Shown here: positions 54,621-64,000 of the stretch, piece after piece
How the letters are laid out: every line of letters begins with the position of its first letter
How positions within the stretch are numbered: the stretch's first letter is position 1
Program-made: the position numbers and the translations under genes
Notes under the pieces: generated by a model
Told to the model about the DNA's origin: nothing
The model's input: the letters and a program-made list of their open reading frames with translations, nothing else
Database searches by the model: none
Assembly (NCBI GenBank): GCA_944739405.2
Contig: OX123200.2
Coordinates: 8,324,761 to 8,388,760, forward strand
Direction of reading: 5' to 3'
DNA: 64,000 nt
From: Euclidia mi
Lineage: Eukaryota > Arthropoda > Insecta > Lepidoptera > Erebidae

Positions 54621-55224
54621 ATACGTGGCCGGGCCGTAAGACAGACCCTTCGTGTGTTTTGTAGATAAACTGAGACGTTAAGTACCCATTAATGTCAGTT
54701 GACGTCTTATAATGGACGGACAGACAAGAGACATGTGATGAGGCAAATAGAAGCCGGTGTAGTTCGTTAATGTAATGTTTATTATCGTTCATTTAGACTT
54801 GGGATTATTATTGTTATTGCTGTTTTATTAGTTGTTACTTTATTTAACTTTCTTGTGGGGTCTTGTGTCTGACTTCCGAGCCTTTATTAGATTCCTTACA
54901 TGAACTAGTTAGAAAAAATATGTTTGATAGTTCGTTATTAGTTTGATTAGATGAAATACTGTGAGATGTAGCATATATTATGGTGTGTCAAACTTTATGA
55001 TGCGTCTAAATTCAGAAGTAGTACATAACTCTTGTCTCAACTTCTTAATGAAAGAAGCTACTCCTTGGTAACAGATTAAGATTTTATTGAACAAGTGTAA
55101 GTATTCAGTTATTTTTATATACTCATATAAATATGTGCATATATGGTGCATAGGGTTCCCACCAAGAACTTAGGGTCCCAAGTCAACCTCACCTGCAAGT
55201 GGTGCACCTGCCGATCAACGGACG
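54621..55224. other. No gene seen
   Basis: AT-rich sequence with no recognised feature; 55150-55224 may be an altered SINE head. Confidence 0.35.
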
Positions 55225-55372
55225 AGGCTCTGGCAAACAAAATGTCCCAATAAGCGGCAATAGGCTCGCCACCTATTATGTGGGATCAAAACACTGGCGA
55301 AAAGTGGGCGTTTAATATGCCTCTGCCTACCCTTTCGGGAAAACAGGCGTGAGTCTATGTATGTATGTATGT
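55225..55372 (+). repeat. tRNA-derived SINE body with (TATG)n tail
   Basis: GGCAATAGGCTCGCC, CACCTATTATGTGGGATC, CTCTGCCTACCCTTTCGGG, AGGCGTGAGTCTATGTATG. The (TATG)n tail matches that of the RTE at 44922-44945. Confidence 0.8.
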
Positions 55373-55395
55373 CATATAAAGTGCAATTAATTTAA

Positions 55396-55480
55396 TATTC
55401 TGTCATATCTGGTTAGACCTCGGGCTCCAAGACATGTAGGTCTTTGATGCAACCGGGATTATGCTAGGGCAATGATGAAT
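55396..55480 (+). repeat. Interspersed repeat copy
   Basis: TATTCTGTCATATCTGGTTA, GCAACCGGGATTATGCTAGG, then CAATGATGAATGATT. Same family as 48130. Confidence 0.5.
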
Positions 55481-56631
55481 GATTAAGTGCAACGAATTAG
55501 ACGAGTTCTTTGTCTGGTTGTCTTGTAAAGTTTTCCGAAATTTATTTTTTGAAACCGTTAGAAACCTTCCGTTTTGGGCAGATACCGTAATTTACCGATG
55601 TTTCTAACCACAAAATGTCTTCGTGGATAGGCCGCGAAACGATCAGCACCCTGACATGTGAAAATATTTGCAAAGACTGATACCAAACTTTGACAACTTT
55701 GACCTGACATGTGAAAAGATTTGCAACGCATAGATATTTCTTCATATTAAAATATATAACCGGAATGGTCTTAATGTCGTATCCTCATTTTACAAAAGAG
55801 TATCTCACAAGAAAGTTCTTCGATCCCATTTTAACTGTCGGGATTCATACTTAGTATGTAGATTGCAGAATTTACTCTAACTTTCTAAGAATTTCTGCCA
55901 ATTCACAATTTCCGCCAATACTGACCCAATAAAGCATACCTATTTTGCTCTACCCAGTGATGCACTTTTGCCATAAAAAAATCTTCTCACAACGCTACTA
56001 CTAAGAACAGTTGTTTCATATGAAACTGAATGTACTACGGTATCCAATTTTAACCCGCCGATGCAAAGCAACGCACGGGAGTCGATCCCGAAATAGCTCA
56101 CACGCGGCATCGTTGCCGACGTAATTCTTGACCCTATTTCAGATATGTCTAAGTTCTAAAGTTAGATTTTAATATAACCACGAGTGCGAGGTGCGTTCGG
56201 ACAGTCTGTTTAAGATTTATTTGGGTAGTACTAGTACTGTAGTTTTGGCGTCTACCCATGATGATCTCTGGTGTAAGACAGGGGGAAACCTCGTAGCACA
56301 TAGAAGGTCTGAAACTGAATTTTACGAAAATTACGCGGGTGGGACATTTACATTAATAATGACTGTATATAAGTCTCGCATTTTCTGTTGAACATATGTA
56401 TATATTTATGAGAACGCTGGTATTTTGGACTTGCGCTCTGCTAAGAATTGAGAGGATTTATATAAATGACTGCAGTTTTTGAAGAGGTTCCAGTTGTCCT
56501 ATTGGATAAAAATATCACGTTGACGAATACTATGTCTGATTTTGACAGCGCTTGATGTTTTTTCTAAATTCCTGAAACCAAATCATCATTACTTCAAAGA
56601 AACGCCACTAAAAGCCTGATTTTCAGCTCTT
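55481..56631. other. No gene seen
   Basis: A 24-bp word GACATGTGAAAATATTTGCA... occurs twice near 55651 and 55706. 56030-56130 has Helitron-like words (CCCGCCGATGCAAAGC). No coding recognised. Confidence 0.35.
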
Positions 56632-56695
56632 TGTGTCCAGCCGCTGCCAGCCACTTTGCGTATATCGTCACTCCACCAAGCCGGAGGGCGTCCTA
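56632..56695 (-). repeat. LINE-derived fragment
   Basis: Minus strand CGGCTTGGTGGAGTGACGAT, ATACGCAAAGTGGCTGGCAG, CGGCTGGACAC. Shared with 37046-37090 and partly with 41190-41210, so a piece of one interspersed family. Confidence 0.55.
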
Positions 56696-58549
56696 TACTA
56701 CATTTGCCAAGGCGCAAACTCCACTGTAGAAAACGACTACTCCAACGGTTTTGAGAATTCGTTATAATACTATTTATTTATTTGAATACTTTGTCTGTCA
56801 TATCAATGATACTAAAAGTCTTCTGTATCATTAATAAAAAATATGTTCTCATTCTGTTTGAGAGCTCGTTATTAATTCTGAAATTAAAACGCTCAGTAAC
56901 ATTAAATTTAATTTACAGTATGAATTGAATATAATTTTATGAATATTTTACGAGTGTTTATATAAAGCAAGGGCAGTATATCATGTTAGAGATAGAATAA
57001 AGCTTTATTGTTTTCTACTTGTGGAATCTAAGCTTGTCACCAAAATTACTTTGGTGATAAACTTGGTTCAATAGTGGTCATCTTTGCCAAAGAAGTACGG
57101 CTGACAATTGCGACACGAAGGTTGCCTCGGTAGGGAACATTGTCATCATGATACCACGCTTCAAAGCGTCGGGCTCGAATGGCAACTGGGAATGCACTTA
57201 GATGTTGATGATGACAAGAGAGAGTATTTTCATAGCCGTTTCTTAGGTGTTTTAGTGCCGGGTCATATAAATTTATCAGAATTCAAGCATTACTAGGTTC
57301 CACCTGACCCAATGATATTATGCCCACACTCACCTCTACAAAATAAGCTCTAAGTATTTGTCTTCTTATTTAACTGCGTATACCGGCTCTCTCCAAAGAT
57401 ACTATTGACTTCGTATATTTTCAGTCGCCACTGACGAAACCCACGGAATGATATGAGCTAGAGACACTACGTATTCTTAACCCATCACCACATGGTTTGT
57501 CTATTTTTTTATTCAAAATCATAGCGTCCCTACATAATTGAGAAACGTCGATGTGGGAAGCGTACCTTGCGTAAGCGCAACTTTGGTGTTCGTTCCGACC
57601 AGCTCCCCACTCACTGATTGCGTTAGTGCTTGCCAATTCGATATTATACACTAATATCACTTGTGAGGCCTAGTTTTTTTTTAAAAGCTTGTTGGGTACA
57701 TTTGTAGTGATGTATGCCGACGATTCGATATCCGACGGAAGAAACATATATGACGATAAAAACTAAAGCACCACGTTTATACCTACTATTGTGTGTGCTA
57801 TAACTACTATTCAACACAAAGTTGGTCGTTAATTTACTGTCATGTCAAGGGACCATTAAAACGATGTAAAGGATTAAAATAAACGCAAGTATAAAGAAAC
57901 CAGAACCATGAATAAATTATTGTTTTGTCAGAATACCTTAACATTGCGACGAATTCAACTTTTCCATTGCTTAGTTGTGTTTTTGCTGTTGCTAGTTTTA
58001 AAAAATCCATCTCAATCCCATGTGCTATTTCTCTGTATAAACTGTATTACTGCAAAGTTTTGCCAGTATGATTCTTGAAGGTTGCAGTCTTGCCCATATC
58101 CCATCTCTACGGTATAAGAAATAAGACTATAATATCCCACCTCTTACGGATAAGAATTAAGACTAACTTCAGAAAAAGAAACAATACCTTAATTATCAAG
58201 CACAATCAAATGCACTTCGTATAAAATGAATGCAAACTCCCACTGCATACATTTCGTTCACGTTTTAATTTGATTATCACGAGTGCAGTTGCATCGGGTA
58301 ACGAAATTACAGAACATGTACCTAAGTTGTGTGAGCCATTAGAGATAAACAAACAAACACTCGAGAGGTTGTGCGCTTCAAGGGATGTAAGAGAAATATA
58401 TGGTCATGATTAAGGACGATTATCAAGAAAATATTGAGCTCGGTCACCAAACGAAACGCAACTGTAGGATGGCCTTTTTGTAAGGGTTACTACACTGGTT
58501 GAACTAGAAAGATCGAAATGTGAGATGGAGAAGTGTTTGCCTAATTCCG
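56696..58549. other. No gene seen
   Basis: AT-rich sequence with no recognised feature. Confidence 0.35.
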
Positions 58550-58557
58550 TAGGTATT

Positions 58558-58812
58558 TTTTTTATAGACTCACGCCTATATCCCCGAAGGGGTAGGCAGA
58601 GGTGTAATATTACACCCATATTTCGCCATGAATTTTTAGGTCCCACGTAATAGAGGGCGAGCCTATTGCCGTACCAGGTATATTACCAAACTCCGAGCTG
58701 CTACTGAGCATTTCCTAACGGAAAAACCCAATAACACTTTGCCCGACCTGGGAATCGAACCCGAGACCTCCCAATCCCACGCGCACATTTATGCCGCGAG
58801 ACCAACGAGGCA
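58558..58812 (-). repeat. Full-length tRNA-derived SINE
   Basis: Minus strand: head with B box (GGAATCGAACC at 58751-58761 on the plus strand), CAGTAGCAGCTCGGAGTTTG, CCTCTATTACGTGGGACC, CTACCCCTTCGGGGATATAG, GCGTGAGTCTATAAAAAAAA. AGGTATT at 58551-58557 and 58815-58821 looks like the target-site duplication. Confidence 0.85.
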
Positions 58813-58829
58813 GCAGGTATTATTTAAAG

Positions 58830-59657
58830 CGTGAAAATTCTCCTTTTTGCTAAGATATTGCGATCAACTAACATAAGTCGTGGATAAGGGAAGACCGACA
58901 ATAGATGGTGTGAAGAGAATGATGAAATTACACACACAATGATTTTTATTTTTATTCGTAATAAATTATTATCTTAAAACGTACCTATTCATTTTAACAA
59001 TATAACGCTACAAGGTCGATAATATACCAACATAGTTATTTCGTGTGTGTGTTTGTGTTTCATACAACACACACGCCCCGGGGTAACAGAAAGCGAACGT
59101 GTAATGTTATTAATATAATATGTTGTTTGATAAACTAAAACCGTTTGAGCGATATTACGCGCGTACCTCGTTTAGATGTAGCGAAATATCTTGTTGCTAC
59201 TTCCAATTATTTAGCTAGATATTTAGATAATCTTAGTATGCAGGTTTGTTCGTGAAGTTTGCTATTCGTACTTAAATGGGTACCTTATCTTAGAATGCTG
59301 TAATAGATTATTTCTATTGATCAAGTTAATGAAGCGACTACACCACTGTGAATTGATTATATACCAAATAGAAAAAGCATATAACTTCGTTCACCAAGGT
59401 TGTGTTAAAACATTTTTTATTGTGATGCATTCGAAGTAGAAGTCTACTACTTACGATAAAGTTATGAGCGTCTTAATTTTAAAGGCAACTCATACTTTTA
59501 AAGATTCCTTCAAGAACTCGTTTTGTATAATATGACAGTTTATATCGAGAAAATTGCGTTGGTTTATTTTATTCATAGTATATATTAGTTTCACCGAAAA
59601 TTATATTATTTGTCACTTTCTATCGTTGGCCAGTTCAATGAGACGGAAATCGTTGTT
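58830..59657. other. No gene seen
   Basis: AT-rich sequence. A short GTGTGTGTTTGTGTTTC run is at 59044. Confidence 0.35.
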
Positions 59658-59719
59658 CGAATGAGACGTCACTTTCGATAACTTGGAGCGACAAGTTATC
59701 GAAAGTGACGTCGCATTCG
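59658..59719. repeat. Palindrome, 27-bp arms, one mismatch
   Basis: 59658-59684 and 59693-59719 are inverted copies (26 of 27) around an 8-nt loop. Arms include GACGTCACTTTCGATAACTT. Confidence 0.9.
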
Positions 59720-59839
59720 CAGACGTCAGATAAATATGAAACTTACACGAGTTATTAGAGCAGAGTAAGTGCTAATATGTTAAAAGACGGTTATATAAAA
59801 AATAAGAAGTCTTTTCCCCTTTCCCCTTTTCATATCTTA

Positions 59840-60610
59840 TTATGAAATGAAGTCGACTTTTCGTCCTGTCTAGTCGTTTCGTCGTCTGTCTAGAACGGGA
59901 TAAACTCAAAGAATATAGAACGGATTTTTGTACGGTTTTTCCTAATAGGTTTGATTCCTATCCGTCTGTCTGCCAGGCCTTGGTTTTTATTTTTTTATTT
60001 AACACAACAATGCCTCTTAGGTTAGCGGTCAGAATATCTGTTAAACTTTGATAGATAATTTTCTCATCGAAAGTAGCGAGCAAAACAAACTTCGCGGTAC
60101 GTGTCTGTCACATTGTATAGGAACTCGTACTACCTACGCCGATTACCTGCACAAACAGGTGTCGACAAGCATTGGCAGGTTGTCGTAGGCTGCCTGCTTT
60201 CTTTCTGCGGGGCAAGTGTGGGATGGCAGACTTCACAAGACTTTCAAAAACATGTAGGATGTATAGAGAAAAGCTTTTCTCATGACATTTTTCTTCGCCA
60301 TTCGTCTCGCGATAGAATAAATAAACAAAACTTCGAAGAGACAGCGGTACAAAGCGTGGGTTTGTACCCGACACTTACTCCATACTATGCAACTTCTACT
60401 ACATTTATACTTTCGCGGCTCGTCCACATAGTAATACGTATGTGCCGAGTATATCTAAAAATAAAGGTGAACTCTATTCATATTACAGAATGAAGTCCCC
60501 TTTTGTACCTGTCGTTCTTCTATGTCTTGTGTTTCTGTATGAACGCGATAAGCGCAAAAACAATAGAACGGATTTTTGTTCAGTTTTCACCAATGTATAG
60601 TGTGATTTCC
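59840..60610 (+). repeat. Two related copies of an interspersed repeat
   Basis: 59848-59945 and 60488-60585 share CTTTTCGTCCTGTC-like words, GAACGCGATAARC, AATAGAACGGATTTTTGT. Words of this kind are common in lepidopteran Helitron-like repeats. The 60101-60493 sequence between them has opposed open frames of no known domain. Confidence 0.45.
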
Positions 60611-60768
60611 GAGGACAGTTTAAATGTTTACGCGGGTGGAGCAGCAGGCGAAGTCGAGTATATTATATTTTGCCAGAGTTGCATCGACTCTACAGGGGTT
60701 GCACGAACCCTGGACACAGAAAGCCACTTCAAGCGAAATAGATTGATTACATAAATATTAGAATACTT

Positions 60769-60935
60769 CGAACGGTTTTTTCGAATTCTCAGTAGCAGCA
60801 CGGAGTCTGGTGATGTATCCGGTAACGGCAATAGGCTCGCCCCTATTACGTGGGACCTAAAAATTCATGGCGAAATGTAGGTGTAATATTACACCTCTGC
60901 CTACCCCTTCGGGGATATAGGCGTGAGTTTATATA
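60769..60935 (+). repeat. 5'-truncated tRNA-derived SINE
   Basis: CGAATTCTCAGTAGCAGCAC, GGCAATAGGCTCGCCCC, TATTACGTGGGACC, CTACCCCTTCGGGGATATAG, GCGTGAGTTTATATA. Head missing. Confidence 0.85.
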
Positions 60936-61462
60936 CTCCAAACTAGGCTCTGGAACAAAGGTATATAAGTTTCTGAATCCTGTAACTTATAATTAATTAC
61001 ACAATAGCTCTGCCTAACTCACTTTATAATAGTCGTATTAATATAACTTTGTGATCGATATGCAAATTTGTTTCCCTTAGTTTACGGCACTGGTGATACG
61101 TATTGTCAATGAGGCCGTTAAAATAGCTGGAATGTTTAGTTAAATATTTGGCACAGTTGGCAAAAATGTCTTAGCAGGACATAAAAATACCGTACTGGCA
61201 GACGAAGCTAGAAAAATATTGCTAAGTTATCGGTGAAAATAAATTTATGTAACATCTTTTACCACAAACAAAATTATTTAAATTATATTTTAAACTAAAT
61301 AAACTGAGTTACTGTGTGAGATTTGTGTGTAAAGTAAATTTAAGGAAAGCCGATTTATATTAACTACATACATATTATATGGCTTTTGAAACTGAAAAAA
61401 TGATTGGTTTATTTCATGTAAGTTTATGGATTTTCAACGGATGGATTATAATTGGATTTAAA
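60936..61462. other. No gene seen
   Basis: AT-rich spacer. Confidence 0.35.
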
Positions 61463-61716
61463 TTACACCCACATTTCGCCATGAATTTTTAGGTCCCACG
61501 TAAAAGGGGCGAGCCTATTGCCGTTACCGGGCACATCACTAGACTCCGGGCTGCTACTGAGTATTCGAAAAAACCCAGTAACGCTTTTGGCCGACCCAGG
61601 AATCGAACCCGGGACCTCCGAGCAGCATTCGCATACGCTATCCACTGGACCACGGAGGCAGTCAAATATTTACACTTCTGCCTACCCCTTCGGGGATACA
61701 GGCGTGAGACTATAAA
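61463..61716. repeat. tRNA-derived SINE with 5' inversion
   Basis: 61463-61663 is the head and body on the minus strand (B box GGAATCGAACC at 61599-61609), ending inside the ...GGGTGTAA word. 61664-61716 is the missing 3' tail but on the plus strand (TATTTACACTTCTGCC, GGGGATACAGGCGTGAGACT). Together they make one complete SINE with the 5' part inverted. Confidence 0.85.
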
Positions 61717-62939
61717 TAAATAAATTAAATGTGTTGCGAAGGAATTTACAGTTCTATTATTGCTACGCAGTAGAAATATAGAAAATCATTTAATGCGTGG
61801 CAGTATTCCCGTGTAAGGGTGGCACCTAAGTATGGTTATAATTGGAACACTTCAATATATCCTGCCCCATTGTAATATTAATTAGCAGAGGCTAATGCCC
61901 AGCTATGACAATAGATCCTAAAATCGATCACTACGTTTGGGAATAATATGTAGAGCAATAGAATATTGAAAGGCGATACGTTGGCAGTATTCAAGAAATA
62001 TTGACACACATAGTTATGTTATAATTTAATAAACTTATACCTACTACTCATTTTTATGTAAAAATAATATGTCGAGCTATTTATAGAGTATTCAAGGGCA
62101 GTATTCAAGAAATTCATTCAGTATTCAACTCAAAGTTCACAACTGCATCGCAATGAATAGACAGAGACAGAACGATGTCCGTCTGAGACATAGCAATGCA
62201 ATTTAAACTTGTTGAAGAACGAATTGGTCAGATAAAACCGAAGCGTTATCTATTTATTGCTGTGTTTGAGCTCTTGGCGTTTGGCTGTTCGGAAAATAGA
62301 TTGAGTGTCAATGACTTCTTTGGTTATAAGTTTCTTGATCTTATATATTTAAAGTGATTCTTGGTAGACAGAAGAAATACTTGTTCACAAAAAAATTATT
62401 GAAATTGTAGGCAGAGTAAAACAGTTTATTGTATTGGTTACGACTATGAATAATATATTTAAAGATTGATAAGAGGGTACCAGCAGCTACACCCGCACTA
62501 TTTTATTTGTTTCCTAGAGGAAACAGGCTCTAGAGAGCCCGTGTACAATTTACCTCAATGATCCCCAAGGAACATACCTTCATGCCAAATATCAGCTTCT
62601 GACGCCCAGTTTTGGCTGCGCATTGTCTGTCAGTCAGTCAGTAACACAAGATTTATATAAGATTTATGAAAAAGTCCCCATCATGAAACGTACCTTTTAC
62701 CTTAAATTAGTGAAACGTTTCTGTCACAGCTCTGCATTTATCTTACTTGTGGCTAAAGTAAAAGTCTTATCTTAGGGTATTTAGATGCTAATTATATAAT
62801 TAAGAAATACGCCTGAACGCATTTGAACAAAATTCTGCGCACAAAATATTTCAAGATTGTTCATAGGATACCTTTTATCACCATATCGAGGCAGTGTACG
62901 TACTTGTGGCTGTCAGTTCTCTGATAATTAAGTTTCACC
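61717..62939. other. No gene seen
   Basis: AT-rich sequence with no recognised feature. Confidence 0.35.
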
Positions 62940-63075
62940 ATTACTATCAACATCAGCCCTGTATATATACTGTCCCCGTGTTGGGCACGGGTCTCTTTAC
63001 AATTAGAAGGGTAAAGCAATAATCGACCACACTGGTGAAGTGCAAGTTGGCAGACTTCAATTAAATTGACATATC
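62940..63075 (-). repeat. RTE-type LINE 3' end fragment
   Basis: ATCAACATCAGCCCTGTATA, CTGTCCCCGTGTTGGGCACG, GACCACACTGGTGAAGTGC and GTTGGCAGACTTCAATT follow the order of another common lepidopteran RTE end on the minus strand. Confidence 0.5.
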
Positions 63076-63640
63076 TCCAATTTTAACATAGGTTCTCAGC
63101 TGTCAAAAGGCCAGTGACCGTCAACTGTCAAAAGCTCAAAAGCTAGTGTCCACCATAGCACACTATGACGTCATTTTAATGGTAACCGAAAATATACCAC
63201 ATTCAAAAATAGTAATCTGACAGATATTCTTTGATCACGTTCAGATTAGAGATCGTAACTGTCAGCATCAAACGACATCCTTAATGGTCCCGCTAGTTAA
63301 AAGTGATACGCAATATATCAAAGTAAATTCAGCTACTTAATTTTTCAAAGGTATATAAATATATGGATGGTATATTTTTATAGTTATATTTTTATAGGGA
63401 CTATGGTAGAGACCTCGACAAGGGATGTCATAATTCTTAAAGCAATTTATAATAGAGTTGTAAAGGAAAGTATAATTATGTATGTAGTAATAGGCGACAC
63501 GAGACATATGTTGAACGAGACATATGTTTATTCTTCAATATCCATATGCATTTATTATCTTGATTCATATTTTGTCCTATATTGCCCCTTTTCTTAACAA
63601 TGATTTCCATACTGACATATATTTTTGAATGGAGGAAGAA
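63076..63640. other. No gene seen
   Basis: AT-rich sequence with no recognised feature. Confidence 0.35.
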
Positions 63641-63830
63641 ACAACGGACAGAAAAAACAACTAAATGTTTTTGTATCCGTTGCTTGTCGTTTATTTTCAC
63701 AAATAAATAACACTGAAACAACGGAGGCAAAAGACTGGAAATATCCATTTTTGGATGACACAAACTGTTGTACTATGTGGGAATCAAACTCAATCGAATC
63801 AACAAAACGAACCGTCACGTAAACTCACCT
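63641..63830 (-). repeat. Decayed tRNA-like SINE
   Basis: Minus strand: GTGACGGTTCGTTTTG, GAGTTTGATTCCCACATAG (B-box like) and GTGTCATCCAAAAATGG, a body word also present inverted near 38014-38032. Confidence 0.4.
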
Positions 63831-64000
63831 AGCATCCAGAAAACTCAATAGAAGAATACAGGTTATAAAAACTCTACTGAACCATCTGATAAAAATACAT
63901 GTAACCCCTGCAATTACTTACAAACCAAAGAAAGTACAGCTTGGATAATAAATATCTTTCGCGAAACGAGAGCAGAAAATGCAAGGTAACAATGAGAAAT
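63831..64000. other. No gene seen
   Basis: Window end; nothing recognised. Confidence 0.35.

Overview
The window looks like a gene-free, transposon-rich intergenic (or very large intronic) stretch of a lepidopteran (moth or butterfly) nuclear genome. The evidence is strong AT bias, no operon-like coding, and many short repeats typical of Lepidoptera: tRNA-derived SINEs with the tail GCCTACCCCTTCGGGGATA, (ATG)n-tailed RTE ends, TTAA-flanked piggyBac-type elements and Helitron ends of the form TC...CTAG|T. I recognise no host protein-coding gene, true tRNA gene or rRNA gene. All coding sequence I can support belongs to mobile elements.

Layout. 0.4-3.6 kb: a non-autonomous Helitron, a tRNA-SINE, a Helitron-like remnant and a 785-bp piggyBac-like element bounded by TTAA. 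3.6-9.4 kb: almost featureless. 9.4-11.7 kb: a Helitron-like end, a 138-bp MITE with 28-bp perfect inverted ends, a SINE, and a 5S-rRNA-derived SINE split by a 464-bp insertion. 12.0-17.06 kb: a nearly full-length non-LTR retrotransposon (CR1/L2/Daphne-like group) with a 5' TTTGCACGAA array, a half PHD finger, ORF1 (449 aa) and an endonuclease/reverse transcriptase ORF2 broken by one TGA. A Helitron follows directly. 17.6-31 kb: short repeats, SINE pieces, LINE 3' ends, a cloverleaf-like element and a perfect 35-bp-arm palindrome. 31.6-39.9 kb: a LINE 3' end, two further 5S-SINEs (one with a perfect 12-bp target-site duplication) and a THAP/P-element-type transposase remnant. 41-49.3 kb: small TTAA MITE, palindromes, a 5'-truncated RTE with an internal 253-bp tandem duplication, a second degenerate RTE on the minus strand carrying a nested insertion, and a GC-rich 602-bp retroposon with 15-bp target-site duplications. 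50-64 kb: a fourth 5S-SINE, a CpG-rich TCGCGTRTCG region, more tRNA-SINEs and palindromes.

How the parts fit. The tRNA-SINEs and the RTE element share about 50 nt of 3' end, so the RTE enzyme is the probable mobiliser of these SINEs. One SINE copy carries a 5' inversion of the kind made by twin priming during target-primed reverse transcription. Two motif clusters (CRE plus X-box at 45.74-45.84 kb; E2F plus CRE at 53.25-53.28 kb) are the only hints of host regulatory DNA.
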